The notes under the pieces: generated by a model
What the model was told of the DNA's origin: nothing
The model's database searches: none
Seen by the model: the letters and a program-made list of their open reading frames with translations, nothing else
NCBI RefSeq assembly: GCF_029867415.1
Contig: NC_081183.1
Location: 111,761,061-111,825,060, forward strand
DNA from: Vicia villosa
Taxonomy: Eukaryota > Streptophyta > Magnoliopsida > Fabales > Fabaceae
Direction of reading: 5' to 3'
DNA length: 64,000 nucleotides
Program-made: the position numbers and the translations under genes
Shown here: in pieces, positions 31,629 through 44,025 of the stretch
Layout: every line of letters begins with the position of its first letter
Position numbering within the stretch: the stretch's first letter is position 1

Positions 31629-34543
31629 TACCCCAAAAACTCGAACCTCATGGATAAAATGAGTTGTTCTAAAATCCAAAGAGACAAAAAGTCTCGGAGG
31701 CTACGAACGACCCCATGAGACCCTTGTTAGAAAATACCAATGGGAAGGGTAGCTCCCTAAGCCGTCATGCCGAACCTATGGACTTAGGACTTTTGTGCTT
31801 TTGTTCTTGCTATATGTTTGCGATTTATATGATAGGAATATATGCGTTCCAATTTTGCAGGTATCCCTACGCGTTCCCTGGCCCACGGGGACTCTATTTC
31901 TAAGACCACGTCCTTCCCACGAAGGACATCACCATCTACGCACTCCCTAGCCTGTAGGGATTTTATTTTTATATCCTTGTATTTTTCCAACTACGTGTCC
32001 TTCCCACGAAGGGCACCTCCATTTATGCCCATTGATTGGCCTCTCGATGGCCATGAGACCTGGTGACTGTCTTGAACGATCACCATGCGCCTACATCCAC
32101 GCATTCCCTAGCCATTAGGGATCCTATCTTTTTAAAAAAAATCGCGTCCTTCCCATGAAGGACATCTTTGTTTACGCACGTCAATTGGCCTCTCGATGGC
32201 CATGAGACTTAGTGACTGTCTTGAACGGTCACCCTCTGCTTACTTCTACGCATTCCCTAGCCCGTAGGGGTTTTCCTTTTACATATTTGTATTGTTACAA
32301 CCACGTGTCCTTCCCACGAAGGACATCTTCGCTAACGCATGTCGATTGGCCTGTCGATGGCCACGAGATCAAATGACCTTCCTGAACGGTCACTCCCTGC
32401 TTGTTCCCGCGCACCCCTTAACTTGTGTAGGGTTTGGATTTCCATTCATGCATCTTCAATCCCTAGCCTGTAGGGATTTCACTTCATTCAATATCGTCCT
32501 TAGATAGGTTGTGTTCCACATAGAGAACCTTCCCACGAGGGACAACTTCATTGGTACACGTCGAACGACCTCTCGATGGCCATGAGATTTGGTGACTATC
32601 CTGAACGGTCACCAGCTGTCACCTTCTGCATACTCCCTAATCCAAGGGATTCCCATTGGCGTGTCATAACATCTATCTTGCAAGGATTTCACTAGGATCC
32701 AATATCACCTCAAAATCTGCATAGGTTATCCTTAGGATTATATTTTTCGCACGTCTGCATTACATTGCTTACAAGGAGTCACCATAAAAAAAGGGGATTC
32801 TTTTGCATACGCATGCATTCGCATTTTTATGCGCTCATACACTTACATTTGCATTTCTATCTTCGCCCGCATCCATACTTACCATGCTAACCGGTTTCCC
32901 AAAACTCACAAAGAAATCGAAAAGGATCACAAACTCTGGAGAAAGGGGAATAAAAGATCTTGGTCTTGCTAAGAAAAAAAAGGATGTCTTCCACTATGCC
33001 AGCCACGTGTTCATACAACAAAAATTATCGTCGAGCAAGGATTAATTCAACAACAAAGTTCCCTCATAGATACACTTAAGAGGTATCTAGCCATAAAGGG
33101 GTTCATCTTAGAACACATCAAATTTACAAGGACGCTCTACGATAACTTGGGGAGCAAGGATTAGTCCAACTGGGGCAATATCCTAAACAAAGATGCATAA
33201 CTACGATGGAGGGAAGGCGACATATGTTAACCCCCACCAAGGGGCAAAAGGGTCATAGATTTTCTTTATCAATTTACAAACGCTGAAGATTGTGAATGGT
33301 GTGATACTATCCTTAGGAAAAGCAAAAGAGGTTCAGTCAAAGGAAACTCGTGAAGTTCCGATACGACGAAAACCCACCGCTAACAATTCATTCCCGACAG
33401 ATTCGATGTGCCCAAGGAGAATTTGAGATTACCCTTCACTCCTACAATCCCATGAACTAAGGAGTAGGATATGGTCAACAGACTCGCAAAGGAGATTGCT
33501 CTTAGGATTAATAGGTTTATCTTTCAAGTTGTAACTTCTACGATCACAAGATGTTATTTGGTGTAAAATGTTGTATCTTTCTAATAGTAATTCAATAAAA
33601 TGATCATGCATGTTTTGAAATCAATTCTTTCTCTTCTCTCTTGTATTACTACGAGCTTCCATTTCAAATTATCACTCTCAATTATTAACAAACTTGAGGG
33701 AGAATGACGAACACAAATAACTAAGTCTCGCTAAACATATGCTTTCAAGGTAAGACCGAACCGACGATGTACAGACATTGTTTCAATTCCCAAACAATGG
33801 AGATATAAGGATGTTAATCCCTCGTTACCCCCTCGAGCCAGGAGTTGGAGTTTGTTTCTACTTTTCAAATAAACCTTGATTTCAACCAGGGGCAGGGTAG
33901 ATTTCGATTAATTCAATGATGTATTTTGGTTGTCAAGAGAATCAGTCAATCCAAGCATAAGGATCAAGCAAAGCAAAGGTTCAAGCATATCTTCTTCCTC
34001 GCATTCCTCCAAGATTGAGGAAGCAATGGAGATAACATTCACAACATCCTCTTCCTCAATACATCATTCAAGATCGAGGACATATCAAAGTCAAAGATTA
34101 CAAATCAACGTCAACATGGCAGTCACAACATTCAATATCCAAGGATCAATATTTCCAAAGGAGTGTTCAAAAAAAAAGGGAAGAAGGCGCCCCCTAAGTC
34201 AAAATGGAAAATTCCATGAAAGAAAACAAAAGCGACTTAGACAAAAATTAGGCCATCCCGGTGGATCAAATTCAAAGGAATTGGTTCATGCAAAAATAAG
34301 GGATAAAAACAAAACAAAGGAAAAATACAAAGTACAATCTTGTGACTGCTAAATCATCGAAGATTCTTATCTATGCTTGGATCTTTACAACTTTTTTCAT
34401 CAATGCTTGGATCTCTACTAAGGCTTCTGCTCAACATCGAAACTGAAACGATTCTCTCACAAACAAAGCACATTCATTGGATTAAGCGAATTTTTAGGAT
34501 TTGGAGAACATCAAGGAGAAAGGGGTGGGCTAAATAAATTTTG
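31629..34543 (+). repeat. Element B interior with a tandem array of about 150-165 bp
   Basis: From about 31840 to 32700 roughly five degenerate units repeat the phrases CCTTCCCACGAAGG, CCCTAGCCTGTAGGG, TGGCCTCTCGATGGCCA and GACTGTCTTGAACG. The first three are short hairpins. The part from 32700 to 34543 has no repeat structure or recognised domain, apart from CTTCCTC..GAGGAAG inverted phrases near 33990. Frames here are short and not gag/pol-like. Confidence 0.75.
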
Positions 34544-34548
34544 AGCCT
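34544..34548. repeat. Target-site duplication AGCCT of solo LTR 2 (left)
   Basis: AGCCT before TGTCATACCC recurs at 40650-40654. Confidence 0.88.
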
Positions 34549-36099
34549 TGTCATACCCTAATTTTTGACCCCCCTGAGATGACATATCTTCAGGATTTTC
34601 ATCAGGTCAAAACTAGTGCCCAAAGCAGTCACTTCTTCACCTGACATTCAATCGAGGGTGTTCAAAGACAAGAAAACTCAGGCAAAGGATCAATCAATAG
34701 AGGGATTAGTCTCTAATACAATCATAAGACTCAAAAGCCTCATTATTACACCTATGATTGATTAAGACACCCAGTCATCTAAGCACAGGATTACTCAGAT
34801 CAACAGACTAGGGTTTGGAGCCTATCAAGGACTAAAATCAGGGATCACTTTTGGGAAACCCTAAAAAGCCCCAGGGAACCATTCAAAGACATCAATCATC
34901 TTCAAATAACTCATATGACAAGATCCACTGGACATTACACCTCAGTTCAAAGTCTACAGTCATCATTGACCTCTGGTCGACAATTAGGGTTTTTGACCTA
35001 ATTCACCAAGATAGTTGACTTTTAATAAGGGCATGAATCCAAAACTCAAGACATGATTCAAGAGTCTCTACTACCTCAATATAATCCATTTACATCATTC
35101 ATTTGAGGATAAGATCTTGTTTCTACACAAAAGTCCAAAAATTCACTTTGTCAGGCAAAAGTCAACTGTATGGGATCACCTTTGAATTTTAAGGTTTTTG
35201 GTCAAAAAATGACTTTCAAAGATCAATATCATCAATATATGGATATTAAAGTCATTTGACCAAAGAAATTCAAAGAAATTCATCAAGGAGCAAAAAGTCG
35301 GGAATTAGGGTTTTTGAAGGCATGGTGAGAACTCAAAATTTCACCTACACAACTCAAAAAACTTCCAACATGAAAGTTGTAGATCTTGCAAAATAAAACA
35401 ACATCTTACAAAGGAACTTTTTTCAAAAGATCAATCATTTATGAAGTTTTGGAAATTTTGAAGTTTAGGTCATAAACACTTAGAAATTTTTCTAAGTGTT
35501 TTAACCTAGTTTTCATCCAACTTTGGGCTCATTTTTCACAAATTTCCCAAATGATTCTGAAGAAGACATAAACTAATGATTTAAAGTAGATGTTCAGGGC
35601 TTTCCAAATTGTGTTCAACCTTCTCCAAATTCAATTTGAGCTAAGAGTTATGCTTGTTCAAAGTTGGCCTCATGAAGTAAAATTATAGGTCATGGACACT
35701 TTTGGACTTTGCAAATTTTGTGCAAATAACCTCTCTTATGGATGCTACACGACCCATAACACATCTGAAAACATGCCATGCATTCATTTTCACCATGCCA
35801 TAAGAATTGAAGAAGATTCTAAAAACAAGAACATGTGATTATGTAATGATTACATTTGTGAATTTATGGCAAATTGATGAATCACCCAAGGAATCTTCTC
35901 ACCAACCAATTAGAGCTCATTTCTGGCTCAGAATTGTCCCCTAAGATTAAACAAAATCAAGGGCTAGGGGATTGATCAAATGGAATTAAAATTCTCATCA
36001 TTGCATAAGAGATACTTGCAAACTTCCTTCATGGCTAAGAAAGCAAATCAACTTCACTAAGGAAGCTCACTCCTCTGCAGCTATACTGATCCATTTTCC

Positions 36100-36109
36100 T
36101 ATAAATACA
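36100..36109 (+). promoter_or_regulatory. TATA box of solo LTR 2
   Basis: TATAAATACA after a C-rich stretch, about 1.55 kb into the LTR, with a leader-like sequence behind it. Confidence 0.55.
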
Positions 36110-37044
36110 GATGCATTCCTCATTCAAAAACACACCAAAGCAACCATATTCCTTGCTTTCTCTTTCTCTTCTCATGTTCATTGTTTTTCAAAGTTCTTTG
36201 GCAAGAAGAATCGATTTCTTCAAACCAAAGCTTATCTTTGGGAAGTGAACATTCTAACATCTCAAGGGAGGTCATTTGAGGTGATCCAAGCACCTGGATC
36301 ACTTCTATAAGTGGAGGAACACCATTGTTGCTCTCACCTTGGAGCATTTGCAGTTGGAGGTCCATGGAGTAATTCAGGAGGTTCCGAGCCAAGCCAATCA
36401 TCCAGGCACACTCCTCAGGTCATAGTGAAGCTAACCAGATGGCTGCAGCTCATCTGTAACTCAAGAATCAACACCCTCCATGTTCACTTGAAGCTGAAAT
36501 CGAGGGAGGTCCATAGAACAATTCAGAAGGATTCAGGCTGCAATAAGCATTCAGTTAGCATCATCGAGTCTCAGGGAAGCTATTGAGATCATTCATTCAA
36601 GCCCAGGTGCTCTCAATCATCCTCACGACCTCCATTTTCAGAGGTAAGTTTCTGAACTCCACCTCTTTAATTTAAGCACTCTTTGTGGTAAAGCTCGATT
36701 CTATCTTGTTCAGCATCATCAGAGGATTAAAAACCCTCTATCATCATTCATTTATTCATCTTGTGCATCATTTAATTTTAAAATTAGGGTTTATGTGTTC
36801 TTCGTGTTCATAATGAAATTCGTTAGTTACACTTAGGATAAATGAATTCTGAGCCCATAATCATGTTTCTTGTCCAAAAACGAGTGAGATTGATGTTTAC
36901 ATCATGCCATTTAGTTGAGAGACCAGAGAGTTAGGAATTTGAAAATCTGAAGCTCGAGGAAGAAGATGAACATGGCGCGCGTAAAATTTGAATTTCCTGG
37001 CTTATCTGAAAATATAATATATTGAGTGTATATAGTTAACAAGC

Positions 37045-37118
37045 TGCGCGCGCAGCTCAGTTGGTTAAGTTTTGAAATGTGATCATGAAGGGCGTGGGTT
37101 CGAACCTCTCTAGGGCCA
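37045..37118 (+). tRNA. tRNA-like segment (pseudo-tRNA or SINE head) in solo LTR 2
   Basis: An A-box-like GCAGCTCAGTTGGTTAAG (37052) and a perfect B-box GGTTCGAACC (37097) are spaced as in a tRNA gene. The anticodon arm is AT-rich and acceptor pairing is poor, so it is not a functional tRNA. It may be a SINE remnant or an old tRNA pseudogene now carried by the LTR. Confidence 0.45.
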
Positions 37119-38613
37119 AACCAATTTTTTAGCATCCATTTTCATTCTCTTTTTTATACAAACTTCACACAATTAATAAACTTATCAAATTAAATCATTT
37201 TCACTTCATTTTTCACACACTTGCTATTTAATATACCTACTTTGTGAATAATCAAAAAAATCATAAAAATATTATTTATTTCATGTATTTTAATTAGGTT
37301 TAAAATAGTATGTTTTAAATGTTTTCTTAAATACTTTAAAATATATATATTCATGTTGTTTTAACCTAATTACTTTGTGAATAATTTTATGATAAAACCC
37401 TAATTATTTAGGTCTTAATTGGGTATAGATTTCATCTTTGCCTTAATTAAGTTGACTTTTGTCAATATTCAAAACTGTTTTCAATCTCTGATTAAACGGA
37501 TGATTAGGGTTTTCAAACAACAAAACCTTGCATCATTCCAAATCATTTTTCAAATTGCTTTTACACCAGTACTGTAAAGTAATGGGCCTCTAATAGAGTG
37601 TAAGTCCCAAACACCTTCTCTTCTTAGCTTGTTTTCAAAACTGTATCTTCAAAATCTTCTTTCTGTTTTCAAAACATTCTTCTGGTATTTGAAGGGCATT
37701 ATTCCCGGTGAAACTCTTCAGATACCTATGTGACCTTTGTCCATCTTCACTTCTTCTGTTTTCAAAAACCATTAACTGTTTATAATAAATATTCAACTGT
37801 CATCAACAAAACAACAAAATTACTGTTGAGGCTCTGTATATACTTCTTCAAAGGCCTCCACTCCATCCAGGTTAGGCTTTACAAGCTTTCAATTTACAGT
37901 CTTTATTTAAATTACTGTCAAATATAAACTGTACATATATTTGTTTAGAACTACGTTCGAGTATAAACCTTAGGACAGTTAAACTATATATATATTATAG
38001 GAATATGGCATAGGATTGAGAATGTCTTCCCGGTGAAGGCTCTTTCCTAATTAGAGATCTGTAGTTCAAACCCCCAAGATGAATTATTCCCGGTGAAACA
38101 TCTTGGTAAAAACCTTAGAATCCAAATAATAGGACACATCCACCCAAAGAGGAATTATTCCCGGTGAAACCTCTTACCCATTTGCTTAGAGCCAAAATAA
38201 GTTCAAAACTACATAGCTTTCTCTTGTGCTATAACAAGGACCCTCGATTAGCCTCCTCTTGGGCTTTGTACAAGGACCCACAGGCTTCTTAAAAGCATTT
38301 CCAGCTTCCTCTTGAGCTTGTATACAAGGACCCATCAGGTTTCTTATAAACATAGGAATAGGTCTTTAGTCACCTTTTAGCCTACCCTGGTGAGTTTCTT
38401 CCAATTTAAACCAGACTTTAAACAAGCTAAGTTTGTCTCAATTTTGCATTGAGTACACCTTTTGGAATGAGAGACATGGACAGTCTCTGTCACCCTTATC
38501 TTCATCAATCTTCCTTAGCAGAGTCTAGGATCCATGTTTGATCATCCTCAGCATGTGTCAGCCTTCATCTTGGGCTTTAAACAAGAAGTCTCCATTAGAT
38601 AATCTTTCTGCCA

Positions 38614-39110
38614 ATCATTTCAATAAAATCCCTGGAAAGGGTTAGCTTCCACACATTCTTTCATTTTTAATATAAACCCCTGGAAAGGGTTAGCCTCCAA
38701 AGTCAATTTAAAATCAATCCATCATTTCAATAAAATCCCTGGAAAGGGTTAGCTTCCACACATTCTTTCATTTTTAATATAAACCCCTGGAAAGGGTTAG
38801 CCTCCAAAGTCAATTTAAAATCAATCCAATCATTTCAATAAAATCCCTGGAAAGGGTTAGCTTCCACACATTCTTTCATTTTTAATATAAACCCCTGGAA
38901 AGGGTTAGCCTCCAAAGTCAATTATTAAATGTCAAAAAAATAAAGATTCATTTCTCTTAGGAGATAATTTCCCCAAAAGAGTCAAAACCCCTGGAAAGGG
39001 TCAGCCTCCAAAAAACATGATAAAAGTCAGTCTTTTAATAGACAAATTCACCAGCTGAGTCAAAAATCCCTGGAAAGGTTTAGCTTCCAAAGAAAAACAG
39101 TCTTTTTAAT
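38614..39110 (+). repeat. Tandem repeat of about 108 bp, CCCTGGAAAGGG motif
   Basis: Three near-identical copies start at 38614, 38721 and 38829, followed by degenerate copies. Each holds two CCCTGGAAAGGGTTAGC phrases. CCCT-GGAA-AGGG is a small hairpin. Confidence 0.88.
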
Positions 39111-39129
39111 CTCCAGTAGAGTTAAAACC

Positions 39130-39705
39130 AACAAAAACAGTTAGCCTCAACCTTGGGCTTCATACAAGGCACCAAACAAAAAAACTCCCCTGTCAAGAGT
39201 CAGCCACAACCTTGGGCATTGTACAAGGCAGATAATAGAGTCTCCCCAGTGAGTTCTTCATCATTCAGTAGCCACAACCTTGGGCTTTGTACAAGGCAGA
39301 TAAACCATACTTTCATGTGTCAAAGATTCCTAACACTTAGGATCTTTCCCCATATAGTCATCCATACTCAATTCATTTATTTAAGAGTCCGCCCCAACCT
39401 TGGGCTTTGTACAAGGCAGAAAATAATGTTTTCCCTAGCAACAGTCAGCCACAACCTTGGGCTTTGTACAAGGCACATAAATAGAGTCTCCCTCAGTAGA
39501 GTCAGCCTCAATTCTGGGCTTTGTACAGAACACCAAATAAAATCTATCAAATAAACACTCTCCAAATAGAGTCAGCCTCAATTCTGGGCTTTGTACAGAA
39601 CACTAAAATACCCTGTAATTAATCCTCAATAGAGTCATCTCCCAGAGTCAATAATATTAATTAATCAATCAAAAAGCCTCAAGCTTGGGCCTCATACAAG
39701 CCAGC
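39130..39705 (+). repeat. Hairpin array with GGGCTTTGTA loop
   Basis: About eight units with the pattern stem-GGGCTTTGTA-stem. The stems are CCTTG/CAAGG in most units, TTCTG/CAGAA in two (near 39510 and 39575) and GCTTG/CAAGC in one (near 39680). Related upstream units near 38220-38580 use other arms, for example TCTTG/CAAGA. Confidence 0.85.
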
Positions 39706-40230
39706 TAAATTCAAATCTTTTATACAGTAGATAGACATAGCTTATCTCTATAGAGAGATATTTTTACTACTCTACCACATTCAAACAAACAAACATTTCA
39801 ATTTCAATTTCAATCAAAGTCTCCCATTTAGGACTCTGAAAGACATGCTCTGGCACATCCCCAGACTTGTACACTTTCCCTAATTTGGACGAGCATCTTT
39901 CTTTCATTTAAGAGGCATCTGACTGGCATACTTGCACACACACAAGTAAGGTCCCCCTCTTGAATGAAATGAATTCAGTTATTCTGTCACTTTTAAATGT
40001 TTGTGGTAGAATAGTACAAATACCTCTCTGTAGAGATGATTTCATGTCTCTTTACTGTAAACAGAGATTTAATTCCAAGCTTCAACCTTGAGCTTCAAGC
40101 AAGGCACCAAAAAAACAATTAATTTCCCTAGTTAGTTCCCCGAACTACATTAAGCTCTGACTTCCACTAGGGATATGTAGGCATGAGGTTCACAAGGAAT
40201 CTCAGCGAGCTAATAAAATACCAAAAATAG

Positions 40231-40252
40231 TCAGTCTGTCTGTCTGTCTGTC
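40231..40252 (+). repeat. GTCT microsatellite
   Basis: Short tetranucleotide run of GTCT units inside solo LTR 2. Confidence 0.85.
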
Positions 40253-40654
40253 TTTTCAAATCAAATCAATTCCTTCTCCTAACACAAAGGAGAAACTTTC
40301 CCAATCATTAGCAACAAACACAATCACAAATGACACAGAGAAGGTTCCTGTAGAGTACTACAGATATGTAGGGTGTTTAAACACTTCCCTATGTATAACC
40401 GACCTCCCGGACTCCAGAATTTCTAGTCTAGGTGAAATCCCCACACTTAGCAAACTCCTAGGGTTTAGTTGAGATCTTTTTTCCCCTTTCCTACTCGTAG
40501 GACAATAAGAAAGTTCGTGTGATATCGTAGGAAGAACTGAAATAAAATTCATCCCGCCACGGGCGCATTCTCCTTCCAAATTTCGCGTGAAGGGTCTAGC
40601 GTGCCGTCCTCCCAAGTGAAACGGGGAGGTAAAAGAAAACGACACCACAAGCCT

Positions 40655-41560
40655 TATATTCGTTGTTTCTTAAAACTATGAACCAGGCCAAATTACAACA
40701 TTCAAAAGCCCTAATTGAGGAAAGGTTAACTACGAAAGCATATTAGGCAGGATTTTGTTATACTGACTCCTAAATTTTGTTAAAACTATTTCTAACAACT
40801 ACGCTTTTTCAAGCATTCATTTCTAATCATCCAGTCCTAATTCATAACGGACTTCGATTTCAAAACTTGCATACGCATCGTATTGGAGTTACTTCACAAA
40901 GGGTACAACGTCATCTACGAATATACACTTAGCATCGAGGAGATCTTGAAATTGGTTAACCAAAGGCTATTATTTCTAGTAAAGACTCTCGAATGGGGGA
41001 ACCACGTCCAAAGGGTTTTCCTAAACAGGGGCAAAATCTCAAGGGTTACAGGGGCATACGATCAAAGATGCTATTTACTAGGGGCATTCTCCCTAAGGTC
41101 CAATTGACTTGGGTCACGTCTCGAAGCAATCTCAATCAGGGGCATGTCAAACATGGGAGAAATTTAAAAGGATAGAACACCATGGATAACCCTTCATATC
41201 CTAGAAATCAAGGGCATACCCTTCAATCTAAACGTCGAAGCATATGACAAGGTTATATCCTGGGGTACTCCCCTCATAAGCATCTTTTTCCACGAAAATA
41301 TTGGGGCAATGGATACCAAATCCATAAGACGCATAACAAAAGGAAAAGGCGTCTTCATGCTTTACAACCTCGTATCAATCTTTCTCCTAACCACAAAGTT
41401 CAAAAAAACAGGTATTGGGAAGTCGCGCTAGCATCACACCCCACCTCATCTAACAACCTTACAACATCAACGAACTATATACGCTCTGGTCACTAACAAC
41501 CTATCATTGAAGCATCTTGTAAATACATATAAATCATGCATCACATACATTATACCACAC
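40655..41560 (+). other. Element B interior, no gene seen
   Basis: Unique-looking, non-coding sequence between solo LTR 2 and the next arrays. Short frames (for example 40883-41107) lack any recognised domain. Confidence 0.6.
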
Positions 41561-41564
41561 CTTT

Positions 41565-42030
41565 TTAGGTAGTCATCTTTAACACATTCTTTTTCTAAGA
41601 AACTTTTTAGGTAGTCTTCTTTAAGACATTCTAAGAACATTTCTAGGTAGTCTTCTTTAAGACAATCAACGTCATTTCCAAGAACCTTTTTTAGGTAGTC
41701 TTCTTTAAGACAATTTGTCATCCTTTTCAGGAACCTCTCCAGGTAGTCTTCTTTAAGACATTCTAAGAACCTTTTTAGGTGGCTTTTTTCTAAGACATCC
41801 ATTATCCTTTCCATGAACCTTTGTAGGTAGTCTTTTTAAAACATATCTTTCAGCCTTTCCAGGCAGTCTTCTTTAAGACATTCCTTATCCTTCGCTCAGA
41901 ACCTTTTCAGGTAGTCTTCTTTAAGACAAATTGCGTCCCGTGCTAAGAACCTCTTCAGGTAGTCTTCTTTAGGACAGATGTTCATATCCATTCCAAAAAC
42001 CTTTTCAGGTAGTCTTATATGAGACATTAT
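41565..42030 (+). repeat. Tandem array with GTCTTCTTTAAGAC hairpin
   Basis: About eleven degenerate units, 35-55 bp apart, contain AGGTAGTCTTCTTTAAGACA. GTCTT and AAGAC pair around CTTT. One unit reads GTCTTATATGAGAC, keeping pairing through a wobble. Confidence 0.87.
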
Positions 42031-42129
42031 TTCGTTTCACTCATTACATCAACCAACATATGCATGAGCATAAGCATTATCCCATACATCAAAACAGCCA
42101 AGTCATTACTCTGGTGCTAAACCATATTG

Positions 42130-42365
42130 TCCACCTAATTCCCGGTAACCTTACCGATGCCAGTAACCCTACTGAGATATTTTTCCCAATCGCTTGATTG
42201 ATGCTTTCCGGTAACCTTACCGATGCCAGTAACCTTACTGAGTGTTTATTTTCCAATCGCCTGATTGATGCTTTCCGGTAACCTTACCAATGCCAATAAC
42301 CTTACTGAGTGTTTATTCTTCAATCACCTGATCGAGGCACCCCGGTAACCTTACCGATGATAGCA
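42130..42365 (+). repeat. Tandem array with CGGTAA-CC-TTACCG hairpins
   Basis: Units of roughly 70-80 bp carry CGGTAACCTTACCG followed by CAGTAACCTTACTG, which have different arms but the same CC loop, and an AATCGCCTGATT dyad. Confidence 0.85.
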
Positions 42366-42444
42366 ACCTTGTCGTTCATTTCACTCATAAACATATACAT
42401 ACGCATTAGCACATACATATCATCTAGCGCATTCACATACTACA

Positions 42445-42640
42445 AAAAGCCCAGTTTCCAACCTTCGTGTTGTGATAGGTTTGTTTTCCGACCCTCGAGT
42501 CGTGAGTTTCCAATCCTCGTGTTGTAATAGGTTTGTTTTCCGACCCTCGAGTCGTGAGTTTCTAACCCTCATGTTGTGATTAATTTGTTTTCCGACCCTC
42601 GAGTCGTGAATGTCCGACCCTCGAGTTGTAAACTTGTCCG
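42445..42640 (+). repeat. Tandem array with CGAC-CCTCGA-GTCG hairpins
   Basis: About seven short units alternate CGACCCTCGAGTCG with CAACCTTCGTGTTG-like units. The arms differ (CGAC/GTCG against CAAC/GTTG) but remain complementary. Confidence 0.82.
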
Positions 42641-42659
42641 AACCGGGGCAAGTGGATCC

Positions 42660-43520
42660 CATTGGTGCAGGTGAGCTTGCCAGAGCTATAGCAAGTGATC
42701 CTTTTGGGGATTACTCAAACTAAGATAGTAAGCAGGTATGGCTAACTGCGACGACTTACTAGAACTATAGTAAGTGGGTCATACCATCTACGATAAGCTT
42801 ACTCCAACTACGATAGCAAGTAGGTATGGCTAACTGCGACGACTTACTAGAGCTATAGTAAGTGGACCACACCATCTACGATAAACTTCCTGAAACTACG
42901 ATAGTAAGCAGGTATGGCTAATTGCGACGACTTACTAGAACTATAGTAAGTGGGTCATACCATCTACGATAAGCTTACTCCAACTACGATAGCAAGTAGG
43001 TACGGCTAACTGCGATGACTTACTAGAGCTATAGTAAGTGGGCCACACCATCTACGATAAACTTGCTGAAACTACGATAGTAAGCAGGTATGGCTAACTG
43101 CGACGACTTACTAGAACTATAGTAAGTGGATCATACCATCTACGATAAGCTTACTCCAACTACGATAGTAAGTAGGAATGGCTAACTGCGACGACTTACT
43201 ATAACTATAGTAAGTGGGTCATACCATCTACGATAAACTTACTCAAACTACGATAGCAAGGAGGTATGGCTAACTGCGACGACTTACTAGAGCTATAGTA
43301 AAGGGGCCACACCATCTACGATAAACTTGCTGAAACTACGATAGTAACAGGTACGGCCGACCGCGACGACTTACTAGAACTATAGTAAGTGGGCCTTAAC
43401 ATCTACGATAAGCTTACACAAACTACGATAGGGAGTAGGTATACCAACCGCGAAGACTTACTAGAACTATAGTCAGTGGGTTACCTACAAACTGCAAAAC
43501 CTTGCTAGCACTATAGCAAG
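42660..43520 (+). repeat. About 89-bp tandem array with a dimeric higher-order pattern
   Basis: Around nine units contain CTTACTAGAACTATAGTAAG (arms CTTACTA/TAGTAAG). A unit near 43500 reads CTTGCTA..TAGCAAG instead. Units with GGTCATACC and ACTCCAACTACG alternate in the left part with units with GGCCACACC and GCTGAAACTACG, giving a repeat of about 178 bp. Confidence 0.88.
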
Positions 43521-44025
43521 TTAACTATCTTCTACACAAAAAACGGCGAACCCTCGCTATTGCTAGCTACGTTAATGCATCACGTTAGTCCCTCGGCAAT
43601 GATCCTCTTCAAAACTTCTCCAACAACACATAAAGGTTTTATTTTTCTTTTCCATACTTCAACTAACATAACTAACAACCATGCATCATTCACTTACATA
43701 CTTCATTCATACATAATGCATATACATACATGACTCTCATTTATTTTGAGAAGCTCACTGCATCATATATTACACGCATAATAACATTGCATAAAAATAA
43801 GGTTGCCTTTTCAGGCCATGCTACAATCACAACACGTGGTTCCTTTCAAAAAGCATCTGCTTCACATTCTAAAAAAAGGGGGGTATTTACCCTGGATGGC
43901 ATCTCTAAGCCCATCTCCTACGGAACTTCTTCCCGACAAGTGCAAATGTCAGGGCATTCAATATTCAATCCTCTTTTACCTTTAGATCACGATAGGCAGA
44001 CGTGCCTATCTACCTCTTCAGGTTT
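43521..44025 (+). other. Element B 3' region without a gene
   Basis: Non-coding sequence between the last array and the polypurine tract. The 142-codon frame at 43730-44158 runs into the LTR and shows no domain. Confidence 0.6.

Larger units (their letters stand above)
34549..40649 (+). mobile_element. Solo LTR 2 (6.1 kb, Ogre-like)
   Basis: Starts TGTCATACCCTAATTTTTGACC and ends GACACCACA with a perfect 5-bp duplication and no internal region. Its size fits Ogre-type LTRs. Inside are a TATA box (36100), a tRNA-like segment (37045-37118), TTCCCGGTGAAAC repeats (37690-38170), a 108-bp tandem repeat (38614-38935), a hairpin array (39130-39700) and a GTCT microsatellite (40231-40252). No protein gene is supported. 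Confidence 0.82.

Noticed and set aside
33930..34352. A 140-codon basic, Ser-rich frame in the element B interior
   Set aside because: No ATG start, low complexity, no gag-like domain; element B appears non-coding.
39153..39554. A 133-codon frame of repeated LGLCTRQ-like phrases
   Set aside because: It is the translation of a non-coding hairpin array inside solo LTR 2; composition and frame follow the DNA repeat.
38614..39705. Regularly spaced direct repeats resembling a CRISPR array
   Set aside because: Spacers are also repeated, units are tandem LTR repeats, and the window is plant nuclear DNA.
41467..41814. A 115-codon minus-strand frame with KEDYLERFL repeats
   Set aside because: Translation of the GTCTTCTTTAAGAC array; no start context or conservation evidence.
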